Origin: Microbacterium sp. SSM24 | GTDB taxonomy: Bacteria > Actinomycetota > Actinomycetes > Actinomycetales > Microbacteriaceae | NCBI RefSeq assembly: GCF_025989145.1 | Contig: NZ_JAPDNQ010000002.1 | Location: 1 to 64,000 of the forward strand | Direction of reading: 5' to 3' | Length of the DNA: 64,000 nt | Shown here: positions 7,614-16,824 of the stretch, piece after piece | Layout of the letters: every line of letters starts with the position of its first letter | How positions within the stretch are numbered: position 1 is the first letter of the stretch | Program-made: the position numbers and the translations under genes | Notes under the pieces: model-generated | Databases searched by the model: none | The model's input: the letters and a program-made list of their open reading frames with translations, nothing else | What the model was told of the DNA's origin: nothing

Positions 7614-8303
7614 GTGCGCGAGACCGACCTTCGCATCCCGGTGCACCTTCCGGCCGGCGAGGTCGAGGTGTCTGCGGCGTGTGCGATCCCCGACGGCGCG
7701 TGGGCGCTCGTCGCGGTGGCGCACGGCGCCGGGGCCGGCATGCGGCATCCGTTCCTCTCCGGATTCGTCGGCGCGCTTCACGAGGAGGGCGTCGCCGCCC
7801 TGCGGTTCACCTTCCCGTATCTCGAGGCAGGGCGACGGATGCCGGGGCCGGCGGCTCACGCGATCGCGACGTGGTCCGCGGTCGAGGCTGTGGCAGAGGC
7901 GCAGGCGGCAGCACTGCCCTTCTGGGCGGCGGGCAAGTCCTACGGCGGGCGCATGGCCTCGATGGCGGCAGCGGAGTCGGCGATCTCGCCTGCCGGCCTC
8001 GTCTACCTCGGCTATCCGCTGCATCCGCCCGGAAACCCGGACAAGGCCCGCACCGCCCACCTTCCCGACATCGCTCAGCCGCAGCTGTTCGTCGAGGGAT
8101 CGAACGACCCGTTCATCGATCCGCACGATCAGTTCGCGCGCGCCGTCGCGTCGTGTCGAGATGCCGAGATCGCGTGGATCGAGGGCGGCGGCCACTCGTT
8201 CGAGGTGAAGGGCCGCAAACGCTCCGCCGACGAGGTCGGCGCGAGCATCGCCGCACCCGTCGTCGAATGGATCCGCCGCCGGAGTCAGCGCCCGGCCGCG
8301 TAG
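7614..8303 (+). CDS. KANL3/Tex30-type small alpha/beta hydrolase
   Basis: A 229-aa single-domain alpha/beta hydrolase. The oxyanion region reads VAHGAGAGMRHPFL, the nucleophile elbow is AAGKSYGGRMAS (Ser in GKSYGG), the acid is in FVEGSNDPF and the His in EGGGHSFE, so the triad looks complete. This arrangement matches the KANL3/Tex30 family of predicted esterases; the substrate is unknown. It starts with GTG only 3 nt after the preceding stop, so the two genes are probably co-transcribed. Its 3' end overlaps the convergent gamma-glutamyltransferase gene by 19 nt. Confidence 0.78.
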   Translation: MRETDLRIPVHLPAGEVEVSAACAIPDGAWALVAVAHGAGAGMRHPFLSGFVGALHEEGVAALRFTFPYLEAGRRMPGPAAHAIATWSAVEAVAEAQAAALPFWAAGKSYGGRMASMAAAESAISPAGLVYLGYPLHPPGNPDKARTAHLPDIAQPQLFVEGSNDPFIDPHDQFARAVASCRDAEIAWIEGGGHSFEVKGRKRSADEVGASIAAPVVEWIRRRSQRPAA

Positions 8304-10084
8304 CCCTGCATTCCGCGCGGATTCGCCGCGGCCCACAGCGTGCCGTCGGACGTGCGTCGTCCGACCGCGGACACCCTCCCGAGCGACCAGTCGCCGGCAC
8401 GGGTGACACGGTGGCCGCGTCGCTCGAGACCGCCGATGACGGCGTCGCCGAGGCGGTCCTCGACGACCGCGCCTGCGGGTGTCCACGTGCGCGGCCAGAA
8501 CGACTCGGGCATAGCGGTCGTGTGCAGAGTGGGGGAGTCGATCGCCTCCTGCGCGCTGTAGCCGCCCACGATCATGCGCAGCAGGACGGGAAGCTGCCAC
8601 TGGTCCTGCTGATCCCCGCCCGGCGTGCCGATCGCGAACTCGGGCTCGTCGCCGCGGAGCACCAGCGTCGGGGTGAGTGTCGTACGTGGACGCCTGCCCG
8701 GGGTGAGGGACGACGGCGTACCCGGCTCGAGCCATGTCATCTGCAGGCGCGTCCCCAGGCAGAAGCCCAGTGCGGGGATGGTCGGCGAGGACTGCAGCCA
8801 GCCGCCCGAGGGCGTCGCCGACACGATGTTGCCCCACCGATCGACCACATCCAGATGGCACGTGTCGCCGCGCGTCCGGCCGGAGGGTGAGACGGTGGGT
8901 TCGCCCGTGGATGCTTCGTCGGCTCCGGAATCCGTGCGCAGCGGGGGCACGAACGGCTCACGGCCGCGAAGCCGGCCCGGCCGGAAGTCGGCGGACGCGC
9001 TGTCGCCGATGAGCTCGCGGCGCTCAGCCAGGTAGTCGTCGGCGAGGAGCGCCTCGAGGTCGACGTCGTCGTCGCCGAACCACGCATCGCGATCGGCCAG
9101 CGCCAGCTTCTGGACCTCGAGGAGCGTGTGCGCGCCCGCCTCCGTCGACGGGTCGAGGAGGTCGTCGTCGAGCGGCTCGAGCAGCGCCAGCGCCTGCAGA
9201 AGCGCCGGGCCCTGTGTCCACGCGCCCGCCTTGGCGATCGTGCGCCCGCGGAACGTGCGCGTGGTCGCGGGCTCGTAGCCGGCTTCGAAGCCCGCGAAAT
9301 CCTCGACCGTGATGACGCCCGCGTGGCGCCCGCCCGCGGAGTGCCGGTGCGGCTGCGCGGCGAAGGCCGCCGCCTCCTGCGCCACCTGGCCCATGCGCCA
9401 CTCGCGGCGCGCGGCGTCGACGCGCGCGGCGCGCCCGACCGGTCCGTCGTCGCGGACGGTGCACGAGGCGTGGACCAGTCCGTCCAGCACGGCGGCGTAG
9501 GCGGGATTGCGTACGACGTCGCCCGCCGCGGGAGGCACGCCACCCGGCATCCACAGATCACCCGAGGTGGTCCACTCGTCGCGGAACAGGCCCGCCACAC
9601 GGGCGATGGTGGCGGCGGCCTGCGGGATCAGCGGGTGCCCGTCGCGCGCGTACCCGATCGCGTACGCGAGGACGTCGGTCAACTCCCACGTCCCGTGGTC
9701 CCGCAGGAGCAGCAGCCAGGCGTCGACCGCGCCGGGCACGGCGGCCGCGAGGGCTCCCGAGCCCGGAACAAGATCGAGGCCCTCGGCGCGGTAGTGCGCG
9801 ATCGTCGCCCCGTCCGGAGCCGGCCCCTGGCCCATGAGCACCGTCGGGGAGGAGGCATCCGCCGTTTGGAAGATGCCCACCAGATCGCCGCCCGGCCCGT
9901 TCAGGTGGGGCTCGACGACATGGAGCACGAACGCCGCCGCCACCGACGCGTCGAACGCGTTGCCGCCGCGCTCGAGCACCGACTGCGCCGTCGCGGTGGC
10001 GAGCCAGTGCGTCGACGCCGACATGCCGAACGTGCCCGACAGCGTCGGTCGGGTGGTGAAGTCCGGTGGCGGCGTGTAGGTCAC
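8285..10084 (-). CDS. ggt: gamma-glutamyltransferase family protein
   Basis: 599 aa, usual GGT length. The family cleaves itself to free an N-terminal Thr nucleophile; here it is Thr408 in GDTCHLDVVDRWGN. The early region SVLERGGNAFDASVAAAFV and NGPGGD are typical of the large subunit. No obvious signal peptide is present, so it is probably cytoplasmic, unlike periplasmic glutathione-degrading enzymes; actinobacteria may use it on other gamma-glutamyl compounds. The canonical second Thr after the nucleophile is Cys. The gene overlaps the upstream pepP by 4 nt, pairing two peptide-degrading enzymes in one operon. Confidence 0.86.
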   Translation of the reverse strand: MTYTPPPDFTTRPTLSGTFGMSASTHWLATATAQSVLERGGNAFDASVAAAFVLHVVEPHLNGPGGDLVGIFQTADASSPTVLMGQGPAPDGATIAHYRAEGLDLVPGSGALAAAVPGAVDAWLLLLRDHGTWELTDVLAYAIGYARDGHPLIPQAAATIARVAGLFRDEWTTSGDLWMPGGVPPAAGDVVRNPAYAAVLDGLVHASCTVRDDGPVGRAARVDAARREWRMGQVAQEAAAFAAQPHRHSAGGRHAGVITVEDFAGFEAGYEPATTRTFRGRTIAKAGAWTQGPALLQALALLEPLDDDLLDPSTEAGAHTLLEVQKLALADRDAWFGDDDVDLEALLADDYLAERRELIGDSASADFRPGRLRGREPFVPPLRTDSGADEASTGEPTVSPSGRTRGDTCHLDVVDRWGNIVSATPSGGWLQSSPTIPALGFCLGTRLQMTWLEPGTPSSLTPGRRPRTTLTPTLVLRGDEPEFAIGTPGGDQQDQWQLPVLLRMIVGGYSAQEAIDSPTLHTTAMPESFWPRTWTPAGAVVEDRLGDAVIGGLERRGHRVTRAGDWSLGRVSAVGRRTSDGTLWAAANPRGMQGYAAGR

Positions 10085-11505
10085 GCGGAGTGCCGGGCGA
10101 TCCAGGCCTCGACCTCGTCTGCCGTGCGCGGAATGCCGGCCGACAGGTTGACCGGGCCGTCAGCGGTCATGAGGATGTCGTCCTCGATGCGCACGCCGAT
10201 GCCGCGGTATTCCTCGGGGACCGTCACGTCGTCGATCTGGAAGTACAGCCCCGGCTCGATCGTGAAGACCATGCCCGCCTCGAGCAGACCGTCGTAGTAC
10301 ATGTCGCGGCGCGCCTGCGCGCAGTCGTGCACGTCGATGCCGAGGTGGTGACTCGTGCCGTGGACCATGTACCGACGGTGGTGACCGCCCGTGTCGGCGT
10401 CGAGCGCCTCTTGCGCTGTGACCGGGAGGAGCCCCCACTCGGCGACGCGCGTCGCGATCACCTTCATGGCCGCTTCGTGGACCGATCGGAACTTCACGCC
10501 GGGCTTCGCGGCCTCGAACGCGGCGTCTGCCGCCTCGCGGACGGTCTCGTAGATGCGCCGCTGGATATCGGTGAAGCGGCCGCTCACGGGAAGGGTGCGT
10601 GTGATGTCTGCGGTGTACAGGCTGTCGACCTCGGCGCCCGCGTCGATGAGGATGAGGTCGCCGGGCACGACGGTGCCGTCGTTGCGCGTCCAGTGCAGGT
10701 AGCAGGCGTGAGGACCGGATGCCGCGATCGTGTCGTAGCCGACGGCGTTGCCGTCGCTGCGCGCCCGCTGGTGGAACACGCCTTCGACGATGCGCTCGCC
10801 TCGAGGGTGCGCCACGATCTCGGGAAGGTGCGCGACAATGTCGTCGAACCCGGCGGCCGTGACATCGACCGCCAGCTTCATCTGCCCGATCTCGTAGTCG
10901 TCCTTGATCAGACGGAGCTCCGACACGAAGCGCGTGAGTTCGTCGTCCTCGTCGAGCACCAGATCGTCGTCGTGACGCTCGAGGCCGTCGATGTGCGCAG
11001 TCGTCAGGCCCAGGTCGGCGGCGACGCCAGAAAGCGCCGGACGCGGGCCGATCCAGAACTCGCCGATCGAGGCGTCGGAGTAGAACTCCGCCGTCGTGCG
11101 GTCGGCGCGCTCACGGAAGTAGAGCAGCACATCGTGGCCCTCGTCGGCGCGAGGCTCGAACACGAGCACCGAGCCGGGCTCGGCATCCGACGCCCAGCCG
11201 GTCAGGTGCGAGAAGGCCGAGTGCGCGCGGAACGGATAGTCGGTGTCGTTGCTGCGCTGCTTGAGGTCACCGGCGGGGATCACCAGTCGCTTGCCCGGGA
11301 ACGCCGCGGACACCGCGTCGCGGCGTGCGACCGCGTACGCGGACTGGGCCCGGGCGGGAGGAGACGTGTCAGGCCGCTCGGCCCAGCCCTGGGAGATGGT
11401 GTCGAGGAACCCCTGGCCGTACGGCTGACGACGGTTGGTGCTCGTGGTTGCGGGGGCCTCGGAGTCGGAGGTTGCGATCGTGTCGCTCTCGCCTGTGGTG
11501 CTCAT
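10081..11505 (-). CDS. pepP: Xaa-Pro aminopeptidase (aminopeptidase P, M24B)
   Basis: 474 aa. An aminopeptidase P N-terminal domain (RRDAVSAAFPGKRLVIPAGD, then YPFRAHSAFSHLTGW) precedes a pita-bread fold. The five metal ligands are visible: the Asp pair in LIDAGAEVDSLYTADITR, His in HGTSHHLGIDVHD, Glu in FTIEPGLYF and Glu in GVRIEDDILMT. It releases an N-terminal residue next to proline, in the cytoplasm. The start lies after a CAGACT hexamer 6 nt upstream on the minus strand, a weak leaderless-type promoter. It is translationally coupled to ggt, so peptide turnover is the likely shared role. Confidence 0.93.
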   Translation of the reverse strand: MSTTGESDTIATSDSEAPATTSTNRRQPYGQGFLDTISQGWAERPDTSPPARAQSAYAVARRDAVSAAFPGKRLVIPAGDLKQRSNDTDYPFRAHSAFSHLTGWASDAEPGSVLVFEPRADEGHDVLLYFRERADRTTAEFYSDASIGEFWIGPRPALSGVAADLGLTTAHIDGLERHDDDLVLDEDDELTRFVSELRLIKDDYEIGQMKLAVDVTAAGFDDIVAHLPEIVAHPRGERIVEGVFHQRARSDGNAVGYDTIAASGPHACYLHWTRNDGTVVPGDLILIDAGAEVDSLYTADITRTLPVSGRFTDIQRRIYETVREAADAAFEAAKPGVKFRSVHEAAMKVIATRVAEWGLLPVTAQEALDADTGGHHRRYMVHGTSHHLGIDVHDCAQARRDMYYDGLLEAGMVFTIEPGLYFQIDDVTVPEEYRGIGVRIEDDILMTADGPVNLSAGIPRTADEVEAWIARHSA

Positions 11506-11542
11506 GCATCCAGTCTGGCACGGGCCGCGGACGTACGCCCGG

Positions 11543-12565
11543 TCAGTCGACCGGCTCGAGCTGAACGATGAAAGGGCGGTGATCCGAGCCCGAGTCGTCC
11601 ATCGATCGAAGCACGAGAGACCCCGTCGCCTCCCAGTGAGGGGAGGTCATCACGTGGTCGATCGGCGTGCCCAGCAGGGCCGGCATCGCGGCCGACCACG
11701 TGCCCACCGCGCCGTTGCCCGTCGCCACCGCGGTGTCGCGGCACAGGCCGAGATCTCCGCCGTCGATCCCGAGCTCGGCCATGTGGTCGACGGTCGCGTT
11801 GAAGTCGCCGGCCATGATCACGTTCGCGGTGCCGCACTGGTCGGCCAGCCACTGGAGATCGTCGCGCCATTCCTGCATGTAGCTCGGGCGGGGGGCGACG
11901 GCGTGAGCGGCGACGACGATCGGCCCGTCACCGCTGGTCGGCATGGCCACGGCGCTCGGCACGGTGGAGGTGTTGCTCGTCCCGTCGCGCGACGACTCGA
12001 TGACGGCGTAGTCGCCGAGATCGGGGGAGATCAGCAGCGTGGTCGATCCGGCGTCCCACTCCGTCGACGGATCTTCGGCGTGGTGCGCCCACATGCGGTG
12101 TCCGAGCTCTCGCATCGCGATCGCGACCTGCTCGCCGGTCTCGATCGTCGTCTCGGGAAGCGCGACGATGTCGGCGTCCATCGCGACCGCGATCTTGGCG
12201 ATGGTGGCGGGCGGCGTCGCGGGACCTGCGGTGTTCCACGTCATGACGCGGATCGCCGTCTCCGTCTTCGCGGGGAGGGCGTCCGTCCCGGTGCCGCCGC
12301 GACCCGCGAGGATCACGCCGCTCGCGATCGCCGCCGCCCCCGTGACGCACGCGAGTGCGAGCGCCAGCCCCCGGATGGGGCGTGCGATCGACAGGAGGAG
12401 GCACACGACGGCGGCCGCCGCGAAGGCGAGCGCGAGCAGTCCGCGGAAGGACACGATCTGCGCCACCGGGTAGAGGCGCTCGACATGGAAGAACGACGGC
12501 CACGTGAGGACCGCGGCCGCAATCGCGCAGAGCACGGTCACGAGAATCCCCAGAAGGCGCAGCAC
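11543..12565 (-). CDS. endonuclease/exonuclease/phosphatase (EEP) family membrane protein
   Basis: 340 aa. Three membrane helices fill about residues 1-95, then a complete EEP domain: MTWNTAG, DADIVALPETTIETGE (catalytic Glu), AGDFNATVDHM, DHVMTSPHW and the final SDHRPFIVQL. The catalytic domain would face outward if the first helix enters N-in, as in related actinobacterial membrane phosphodiesterases. The substrate (nucleic acid, inositol phosphate or lipid) cannot be told. It starts with GTG, with a -10 element 7 nt upstream, and diverges from the PHP gene 74 bp away. Confidence 0.8.
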   Translation of the reverse strand: MLRLLGILVTVLCAIAAAVLTWPSFFHVERLYPVAQIVSFRGLLALAFAAAAVVCLLLSIARPIRGLALALACVTGAAAIASGVILAGRGGTGTDALPAKTETAIRVMTWNTAGPATPPATIAKIAVAMDADIVALPETTIETGEQVAIAMRELGHRMWAHHAEDPSTEWDAGSTTLLISPDLGDYAVIESSRDGTSNTSTVPSAVAMPTSGDGPIVVAAHAVAPRPSYMQEWRDDLQWLADQCGTANVIMAGDFNATVDHMAELGIDGGDLGLCRDTAVATGNGAVGTWSAAMPALLGTPIDHVMTSPHWEATGSLVLRSMDDSGSDHRPFIVQLEPVD

Positions 12566-12572
12566 GACGGCG

Positions 12573-12578
12573 ACTCTA
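12573..12578 (-). promoter_or_regulatory. -10 element of the EEP gene (leaderless type)
   Basis: On the minus strand TAGAGT ends 7 nt before the GTG at 12565. Confidence 0.5.
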
Positions 12579-12627
12579 TGCGAGCAGTCTGGGAGATCCG
12601 TCAGCGCAGTCCCGCATGTCGCCGCGG

Positions 12628-12633
12628 TAATCT
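12628..12633 (+). promoter_or_regulatory. -10 element of the PHP-domain gene (leaderless type)
   Basis: TAATCT ends 6 nt before the ATG at 12640, the same hexamer and spacing as in front of tatB. Confidence 0.6.
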
Positions 12634-12639
12634 CGAAGG

Positions 12640-13503
12640 ATGCCGGCTTCGCAACGCTTCGAGGGGCCGAGCGATCTGCACCTGCATTCGGTCCTCTCCG
12701 ACGGCACGGAGTCGCCGGCGCAGGTGATGGCCGCCGCCCACCGTCACGGGCTGCGCACCGCCGCGCTCACCGACCACGACACGACCTCGGGGTGGGCGGA
12801 GGCCGCCGAGGCGACCGCCTCCCTGGGCATGACGTTCATCCCCGGAATGGAGCTGTCCGCCCGTCACGAATGGCGCAGCGTGCACGTGCTGGCATATCTC
12901 GTAGACCCGGACGACCCCGGCCTCCGTGCGATGACGGAGCGCATCCGCTCGTCGCGGCTGGACCGCGCCCGCCTGATGGCGGATCGCATCTCTCGCGACT
13001 ACGACTTGGTGTGGGACGACATCGTCGCCCAGACGTCCGAGGGAGCGACGATCGGCCGCCCGCACATCGCCGACGCCCTCGTCGCGCGCGGACTCGTGCG
13101 CGACCGCACCGAGGCGTTCTCGAGCATCCTGAGCCCGGGAGGCGACTACTACGTCGCACTGTACGCACCCGATCCGGTGACGGCGGTCGAACTCGTCGTC
13201 GCGGCGGGGGGAGTCCCTGTGATCGCTCACCCCGCGGGACGTGCGGGGCTCCTGCCGATGCCGTTGATGGAGCGGATGCTGCGTGCCGGCCTCGCCGGGT
13301 TCGAGCTGGGTCACCGCGAGAACCTCGGGTCCGGCATCCGCACGCTTCGTACCCTGTGCGAGGAGCGCGACCTCATCGTGACCGGGTCGAGCGACTACCA
13401 CGGACTGGGAAAGCCGAATCAGCCCGGCGAGAACACGACGTCGGACGCGATGCTCGCGCGCATCATCGAGCGCGCAACGGGAAGCGCCCCCGTCTACCCG
13501 TAG
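12640..13503 (+). CDS. PHP-domain phosphoesterase (RNase AM / YciV-like)
   Basis: 287 aa. The four PHP motifs are present: DLHLHSVLSDG (metal-binding His pair and Asp), TDHDTTSGWAEA, GMELSARHEWRSVHVLAY, and the late VIAHPAG plus TGSSDYHG. The domain architecture matches the 3',5'-nucleoside bisphosphate phosphatase / RNase AM group, which removes phosphates from pAp and 5' ends of short RNAs with three divalent metals. It is monocistronic: a leaderless-type promoter precedes it and a hairpin overlaps its stop codon. Confidence 0.85.
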   Translation: MPASQRFEGPSDLHLHSVLSDGTESPAQVMAAAHRHGLRTAALTDHDTTSGWAEAAEATASLGMTFIPGMELSARHEWRSVHVLAYLVDPDDPGLRAMTERIRSSRLDRARLMADRISRDYDLVWDDIVAQTSEGATIGRPHIADALVARGLVRDRTEAFSSILSPGGDYYVALYAPDPVTAVELVVAAGGVPVIAHPAGRAGLLPMPLMERMLRAGLAGFELGHRENLGSGIRTLRTLCEERDLIVTGSSDYHGLGKPNQPGENTTSDAMLARIIERATGSAPVYP

Positions 13504-13520
13504 GCGGACGAGGGCGCTTC
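13481..13520 (+). terminator. hairpin spanning the PHP gene stop codon
   Basis: A 14-bp inverted repeat with one mismatch (13481-13494 with 13507-13520) includes the last codons and TAG stop of the PHP gene and lies between convergent genes. No T run follows, so termination is plausible but unproven. Confidence 0.5.
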
Positions 13521-13538
13521 ACGCGTGGAGCGGATGCC

Positions 13539-13967
13539 TCAGCTGAGAGCCTTCGCCTTAATGGCGTCGTACTCGGCCTGGCTGATGGTCCCGGCGTCCA
13601 GCAGCGTCTTGGCCTTGGCGATCTCGTCCGACGGGCTCGAGGCGCTGGCGACCTGCTTGATGTAGGCGTCCTGCGCCGACTGCAGCTGACGTGCCTCGGC
13701 CGCGCCGCGCTTGGCCATGCCGTTGCCCCGGGCGATCAGGTAGACCAGCAGCGTGAGGAAGGGGACGAAGATCAGGAAGATGATCCACACGGCCTTCCAC
13801 CAGCCGCTGAGCTCGTGGTCGCGGAACAGGTCGCCGATCACGGCGAACAGCGCGAAGAGGTAGGCGACGAAGACGAAGGCCCACAGGAACCACCAGATGA
13901 TGTCTCCGAGGGAACCCCAGAAGCCCTGGTACTCGTAACTCGTGGTGACGGCGTCGATGAATCGCAC
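13539..13967 (-). CDS. SHOCT-domain membrane protein with PLDc_N-like segment
   Basis: 142 aa from the GTG at 13967 (MRFIDAVTTSYEYQ), which has AAGAAAGG 8 nt upstream; the longer frame from 14009 would put that ribosome site inside the coding region. Two membrane helices lie at about residues 20-42 and 54-76, the second in WWKAVWIIFLIFVPFLTLLVY, typical of PLDc_N/SHOCT proteins. The last 30 residues, EIAKAKTLLDAGTISQAEYD, are a SHOCT domain. The family function is poorly known. It stands alone, with convergent PHP on one side. Confidence 0.82.
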   Translation of the reverse strand: MRFIDAVTTSYEYQGFWGSLGDIIWWFLWAFVFVAYLFALFAVIGDLFRDHELSGWWKAVWIIFLIFVPFLTLLVYLIARGNGMAKRGAAEARQLQSAQDAYIKQVASASSPSDEIAKAKTLLDAGTISQAEYDAIKAKALS

Positions 13968-14089
13968 GATGCGTGCCTTTCTTATGCGAGGGGGCGACGC
14001 GACGTGCACCGCCTGCGATCAAGATAGCGCTCGCTCGGGCGGGAATCGCGGGATTTCGCCCGTATGTCGCCGTGCGACGCCTCGCGGGG

Positions 14090-15562
14090 TCAGGCCCCGA
14101 TCGTCGGCGCGCCCGCGGAGCCGCCCGAGCCACCGCGACGGCGGCGCCGGCGACGAGGCGCGGGCTTGCCGTCGTGGTGCTCCTTGCCTCCGCCGTCGTG
14201 CGTGCCACCGCCGCCGGCCGTGCGCTCTGCGGATCCTGTCGCCGGACGCTCCACGGCACCGCTCTCGCCCGCGGCGCTGCCGCCCGAACGGCGCCGGCGC
14301 CGGCGCTGAGCATCGTCGGAGGAGCCGCCGTCGCGGGTGGCGGCATCCGTCGTCCGCACCGTCTGCGTCTTCGGCGCCGTCGCGATGCGGCCCTTGGTGC
14401 CGGCGGGGATGTCGAGGTCGGTGTAGAGGTGCGGGCTCGAGGAGTACGTCTCGACGGGCTCGGGCTGACCGAACTCGAGCGCCCGGTTGATGAGCGCCCA
14501 CTTGTGCAGGTCGTCCCAGTCCACGAACGTCACGGCGATGCCGGTCTTGCCCGCGCGGCCGGTGCGGCCCGCGCGGTGCAGGTAGGTCTTCTCATCATCG
14601 GGGATGGTGTGATTGATGACGTGGGTGACGTCGTCGACGTCGATGCCGCGCGCCGCGACGTCGGTCGCGATCAGCACGTCGCGCTTGCCGGCCTTGAACG
14701 CGGCCATCGAACGCTCGCGGGCCTCCTGGCTCATGTCGCCGTGCACGGCGGCGGCGTTGAAACCGCGGTCGCCGAGCTCGTCCACGAGCTTCTGCGCGGC
14801 GCGCTTGGTGCGCGTGAAGATGACGCTCTTGCCACGACCCTCCGCCTGCAGGATGCGGGCGATGACCTCGTCCTTGTCGAGCGAGTGCGCGCGGTACACC
14901 AGGTGCTTGATGTTGGCCTGCGTGAGCCCCTCGTCCGGGTCGGTGGCGCGGATGTGGATGGGGTTGGTCATGAACCGACGCGCGAGCGCGACGATCGGGC
15001 CGGGCATCGTCGCCGAGAAGAGCTGAGTGTGCCGCACCGGGGGGACCTTGGAGAAGATCTTCTCGATGTCGGCGAGGAAGCCCAGGTCCAGCATCTTGTC
15101 GGCCTCGTCGAGCACGACCTGCGTCGCGTTAGACAGGTCGAGCAGACGCTGGTTGTTGAGGTCGATGAGGCGACCGGGGGTGCCCACGACGATCTGCGCG
15201 CCCGCCTTGAGCTGGTCGATCTGGCCCTCGTACGCCTTGCCGCCGTAGATGGCGACGACGCTGGTCGAGCGATTGGACGTCAGCATGTCCATGTCCTCGT
15301 AGACCTGAACGCAGAGTTCGCGCGTCGGCACGACGATGAGCGCTTTCACACCCGGTGCCGGGTCGAGCCCGAGCCGCTGAACGACGGGGATGCCGAAGCC
15401 GAAGGTCTTGCCGGTGCCCGTCTTGGCCTGTCCGATGATGTCCTGGCCGGGAAGGCCGAGGGGGATGGTCTGCTCCTGGATCGGGAAGGCGTCGACGATC
15501 CCCTTGGCGGAGAGCGCGTCGACGATGTCCTGGTCCACGCCGAGTTCGGCGAAGGTCGTCAC
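14090..15562 (-). CDS. rhlE: DEAD-box RNA helicase (RhlE-type)
   Basis: 490 aa. All superfamily 2 motifs are readable: PIQEQTIP (Q), AKTGTGKT (I), PTRELC (Ia), GTPGRL (Ib), VLDEADKMLDLGF (II), SATMP (III), then VIFTRT, ATDVAARGIDV and HRAGRTGRAG (VI). The last 90 residues are Arg/Gly/Ser-rich with runs such as RRRRRR, a likely RNA-binding tail. It unwinds structured RNA in the cytoplasm. The GTG start at 15562 lacks a convincing ribosome site. Next to the ferritin-like gene and DUF3107 it fits the conserved RhlE neighbourhood of actinobacteria. Confidence 0.9.
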   Translation of the reverse strand: MTTFAELGVDQDIVDALSAKGIVDAFPIQEQTIPLGLPGQDIIGQAKTGTGKTFGFGIPVVQRLGLDPAPGVKALIVVPTRELCVQVYEDMDMLTSNRSTSVVAIYGGKAYEGQIDQLKAGAQIVVGTPGRLIDLNNQRLLDLSNATQVVLDEADKMLDLGFLADIEKIFSKVPPVRHTQLFSATMPGPIVALARRFMTNPIHIRATDPDEGLTQANIKHLVYRAHSLDKDEVIARILQAEGRGKSVIFTRTKRAAQKLVDELGDRGFNAAAVHGDMSQEARERSMAAFKAGKRDVLIATDVAARGIDVDDVTHVINHTIPDDEKTYLHRAGRTGRAGKTGIAVTFVDWDDLHKWALINRALEFGQPEPVETYSSSPHLYTDLDIPAGTKGRIATAPKTQTVRTTDAATRDGGSSDDAQRRRRRRSGGSAAGESGAVERPATGSAERTAGGGGTHDGGGKEHHDGKPAPRRRRRRRGGSGGSAGAPTIGA

Positions 15563-15775
15563 GATGAGTGCCTGTCCGGCAGTGAGATGCTGCCTGGTCC
15601 GTGCCCTGGCGCGATGCCGACGATGTCGTTGCGCGGGCGGAAGTGCGATCCACGCCCTCTCTCAGCCACAGGCGCGGGAGCCCCGATCCGACGCCGGGGA
15701 CGCGTCCACGATACCGGAGGGAGCGTCGCGCGCCGCATTTCGAGAGCGGATGCCGCGCCGCACCTCGCGCGACTC

Positions 15776-15781
15776 TAGGCT
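15776..15781 (+). promoter_or_regulatory. -10 element of the ferritin-like gene (leaderless type)
   Basis: TAGGCT ends 7 nt before the GTG at 15789. The 226-bp gap between rhlE and this gene shows nothing else recognisable. Confidence 0.55.
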
Positions 15782-15788
15782 GTAGCCC

Positions 15789-16502
15789 GTGGTCAAGTGG
15801 TTCTGGCAGCGACGTGAACCCGGGCGGAAGCTGCAACTGCGCTCACGGGAAGACCTCGGCGACGCCACGCGCGTCGACTTCGAGGAGCTCGCGCCCGCGA
15901 TCGACACGTATCTCGGCCAGGCTGCCTATCTGCAGCTCGGGTACTTCGAGACGCTCAGCGAACTCATCGCCCTCACTCCGGGGCTGTCCGACAAAGAGGC
16001 GCTCTCCCGCGCGGCGGGAGCCGCGCTCACCAAGCACGAGGCGCTGGTCGCGCTCATCCGCGAACGCGGGGACGACCCCACCGACCTGATGCTGCCCTTC
16101 CGCGAGCCCCTCGACTCGTTCCGAGCGGCGACGCACGGCGTGCGCCCGCAGGAGACGCTGCTCTCGGTGCACATCACCGCGGGGATGCTCGACGACTTCT
16201 ACCTCGCGCTGTCGGCCAGCTACGGCGAGACCGGTCGGCGCGTCGCGCTGATCCTGCAGGCGGACGACGACCGCGCCGGGATCGTCGAGATCATCCTCCG
16301 CACGATCGACGGCGACCCCGAATGGGCCTCGCTGCTGGCGTTGTGGGGCCGAAGGCTCGTCGGCGACACGCTGCTCATCGCACGCGCGGCGCTGCGCCCC
16401 GCCACGCTCGGCGCCGTGGACGAGGCGAAGGTCGAGCCGGTGTTCACCGAGCTGATGTCCGCTCACTCGAAGCGGATGGACGCGATGGCCCTCGCGGCCT
16501 GA
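15789..16502 (+). CDS. ferritin-like fold protein (MiaE_2 family)
   Basis: 237 aa, all-helical. The segment AYLQLGYFETLSELIALTPG with a later KHEALVALIRERG resembles the actinobacterial MiaE-like ferritin-fold family (PF13794). Candidate di-iron ligands are scattered Glu/His residues (for example EALVALIRE and the VHITAG helix), but a full set of ExxH pairs is not clear, so catalysis is not claimed. The family lies next to rhlE in mycobacteria as well (Rv3210c beside Rv3211, from memory). A role in tRNA modification is suggested only by the family name. Confidence 0.75.
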   Translation: MVKWFWQRREPGRKLQLRSREDLGDATRVDFEELAPAIDTYLGQAAYLQLGYFETLSELIALTPGLSDKEALSRAAGAALTKHEALVALIRERGDDPTDLMLPFREPLDSFRAATHGVRPQETLLSVHITAGMLDDFYLALSASYGETGRRVALILQADDDRAGIVEIILRTIDGDPEWASLLALWGRRLVGDTLLIARAALRPATLGAVDEAKVEPVFTELMSAHSKRMDAMALAA

Positions 16503-16528
16503 ACCGTGCTGACGAACGCGGCGGCCGG

Positions 16529-16819
16529 TCAGCCGATCTTGAGGCGCGCGCGCTCGGCGGCGTCATGTGCGACGCGAGCGCGGGTCAGCAGGATCACGAC
16601 CGGGTAGGTGACGACCAGCGGCGCCACGAACATCGAGAGCCACAGCCAGATGCTGTCGATCCCGACGCCCGCCCACGTGAGGATCATCCACGCCAGCCCG
16701 GCGGCGAACGCGCCGACGATCGGGGCGATCACGACGCCGCGCGTGCTGCGGTCGCCGATGTGGAAGTGCACCGCGACGCCGAGGACGGCGCCGACGATGA
16801 GCGCGATGAGGATCTGCAT
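16529..16819 (-). CDS. small membrane protein, about three helices
   Basis: A 96-aa protein (MQILIALIVGAVLG...) with hydrophobic helices at about residues 2-18, 28-50 and 53-78 and a basic tail RARVAHDAAERARLKIG. The family is not recognised. It starts 5 nt after the stop of the DUF3107 gene on the same strand, so it is very likely co-transcribed. Longer frames that run through this region to 17188 in the same strand are other-frame readings of DUF3107 and are not used here. Confidence 0.75.
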   Translation of the reverse strand: MQILIALIVGAVLGVAVHFHIGDRSTRGVVIAPIVGAFAAGLAWMILTWAGVGIDSIWLWLSMFVAPLVVTYPVVILLTRARVAHDAAERARLKIG

Positions 16820-16824
16820 CGCTG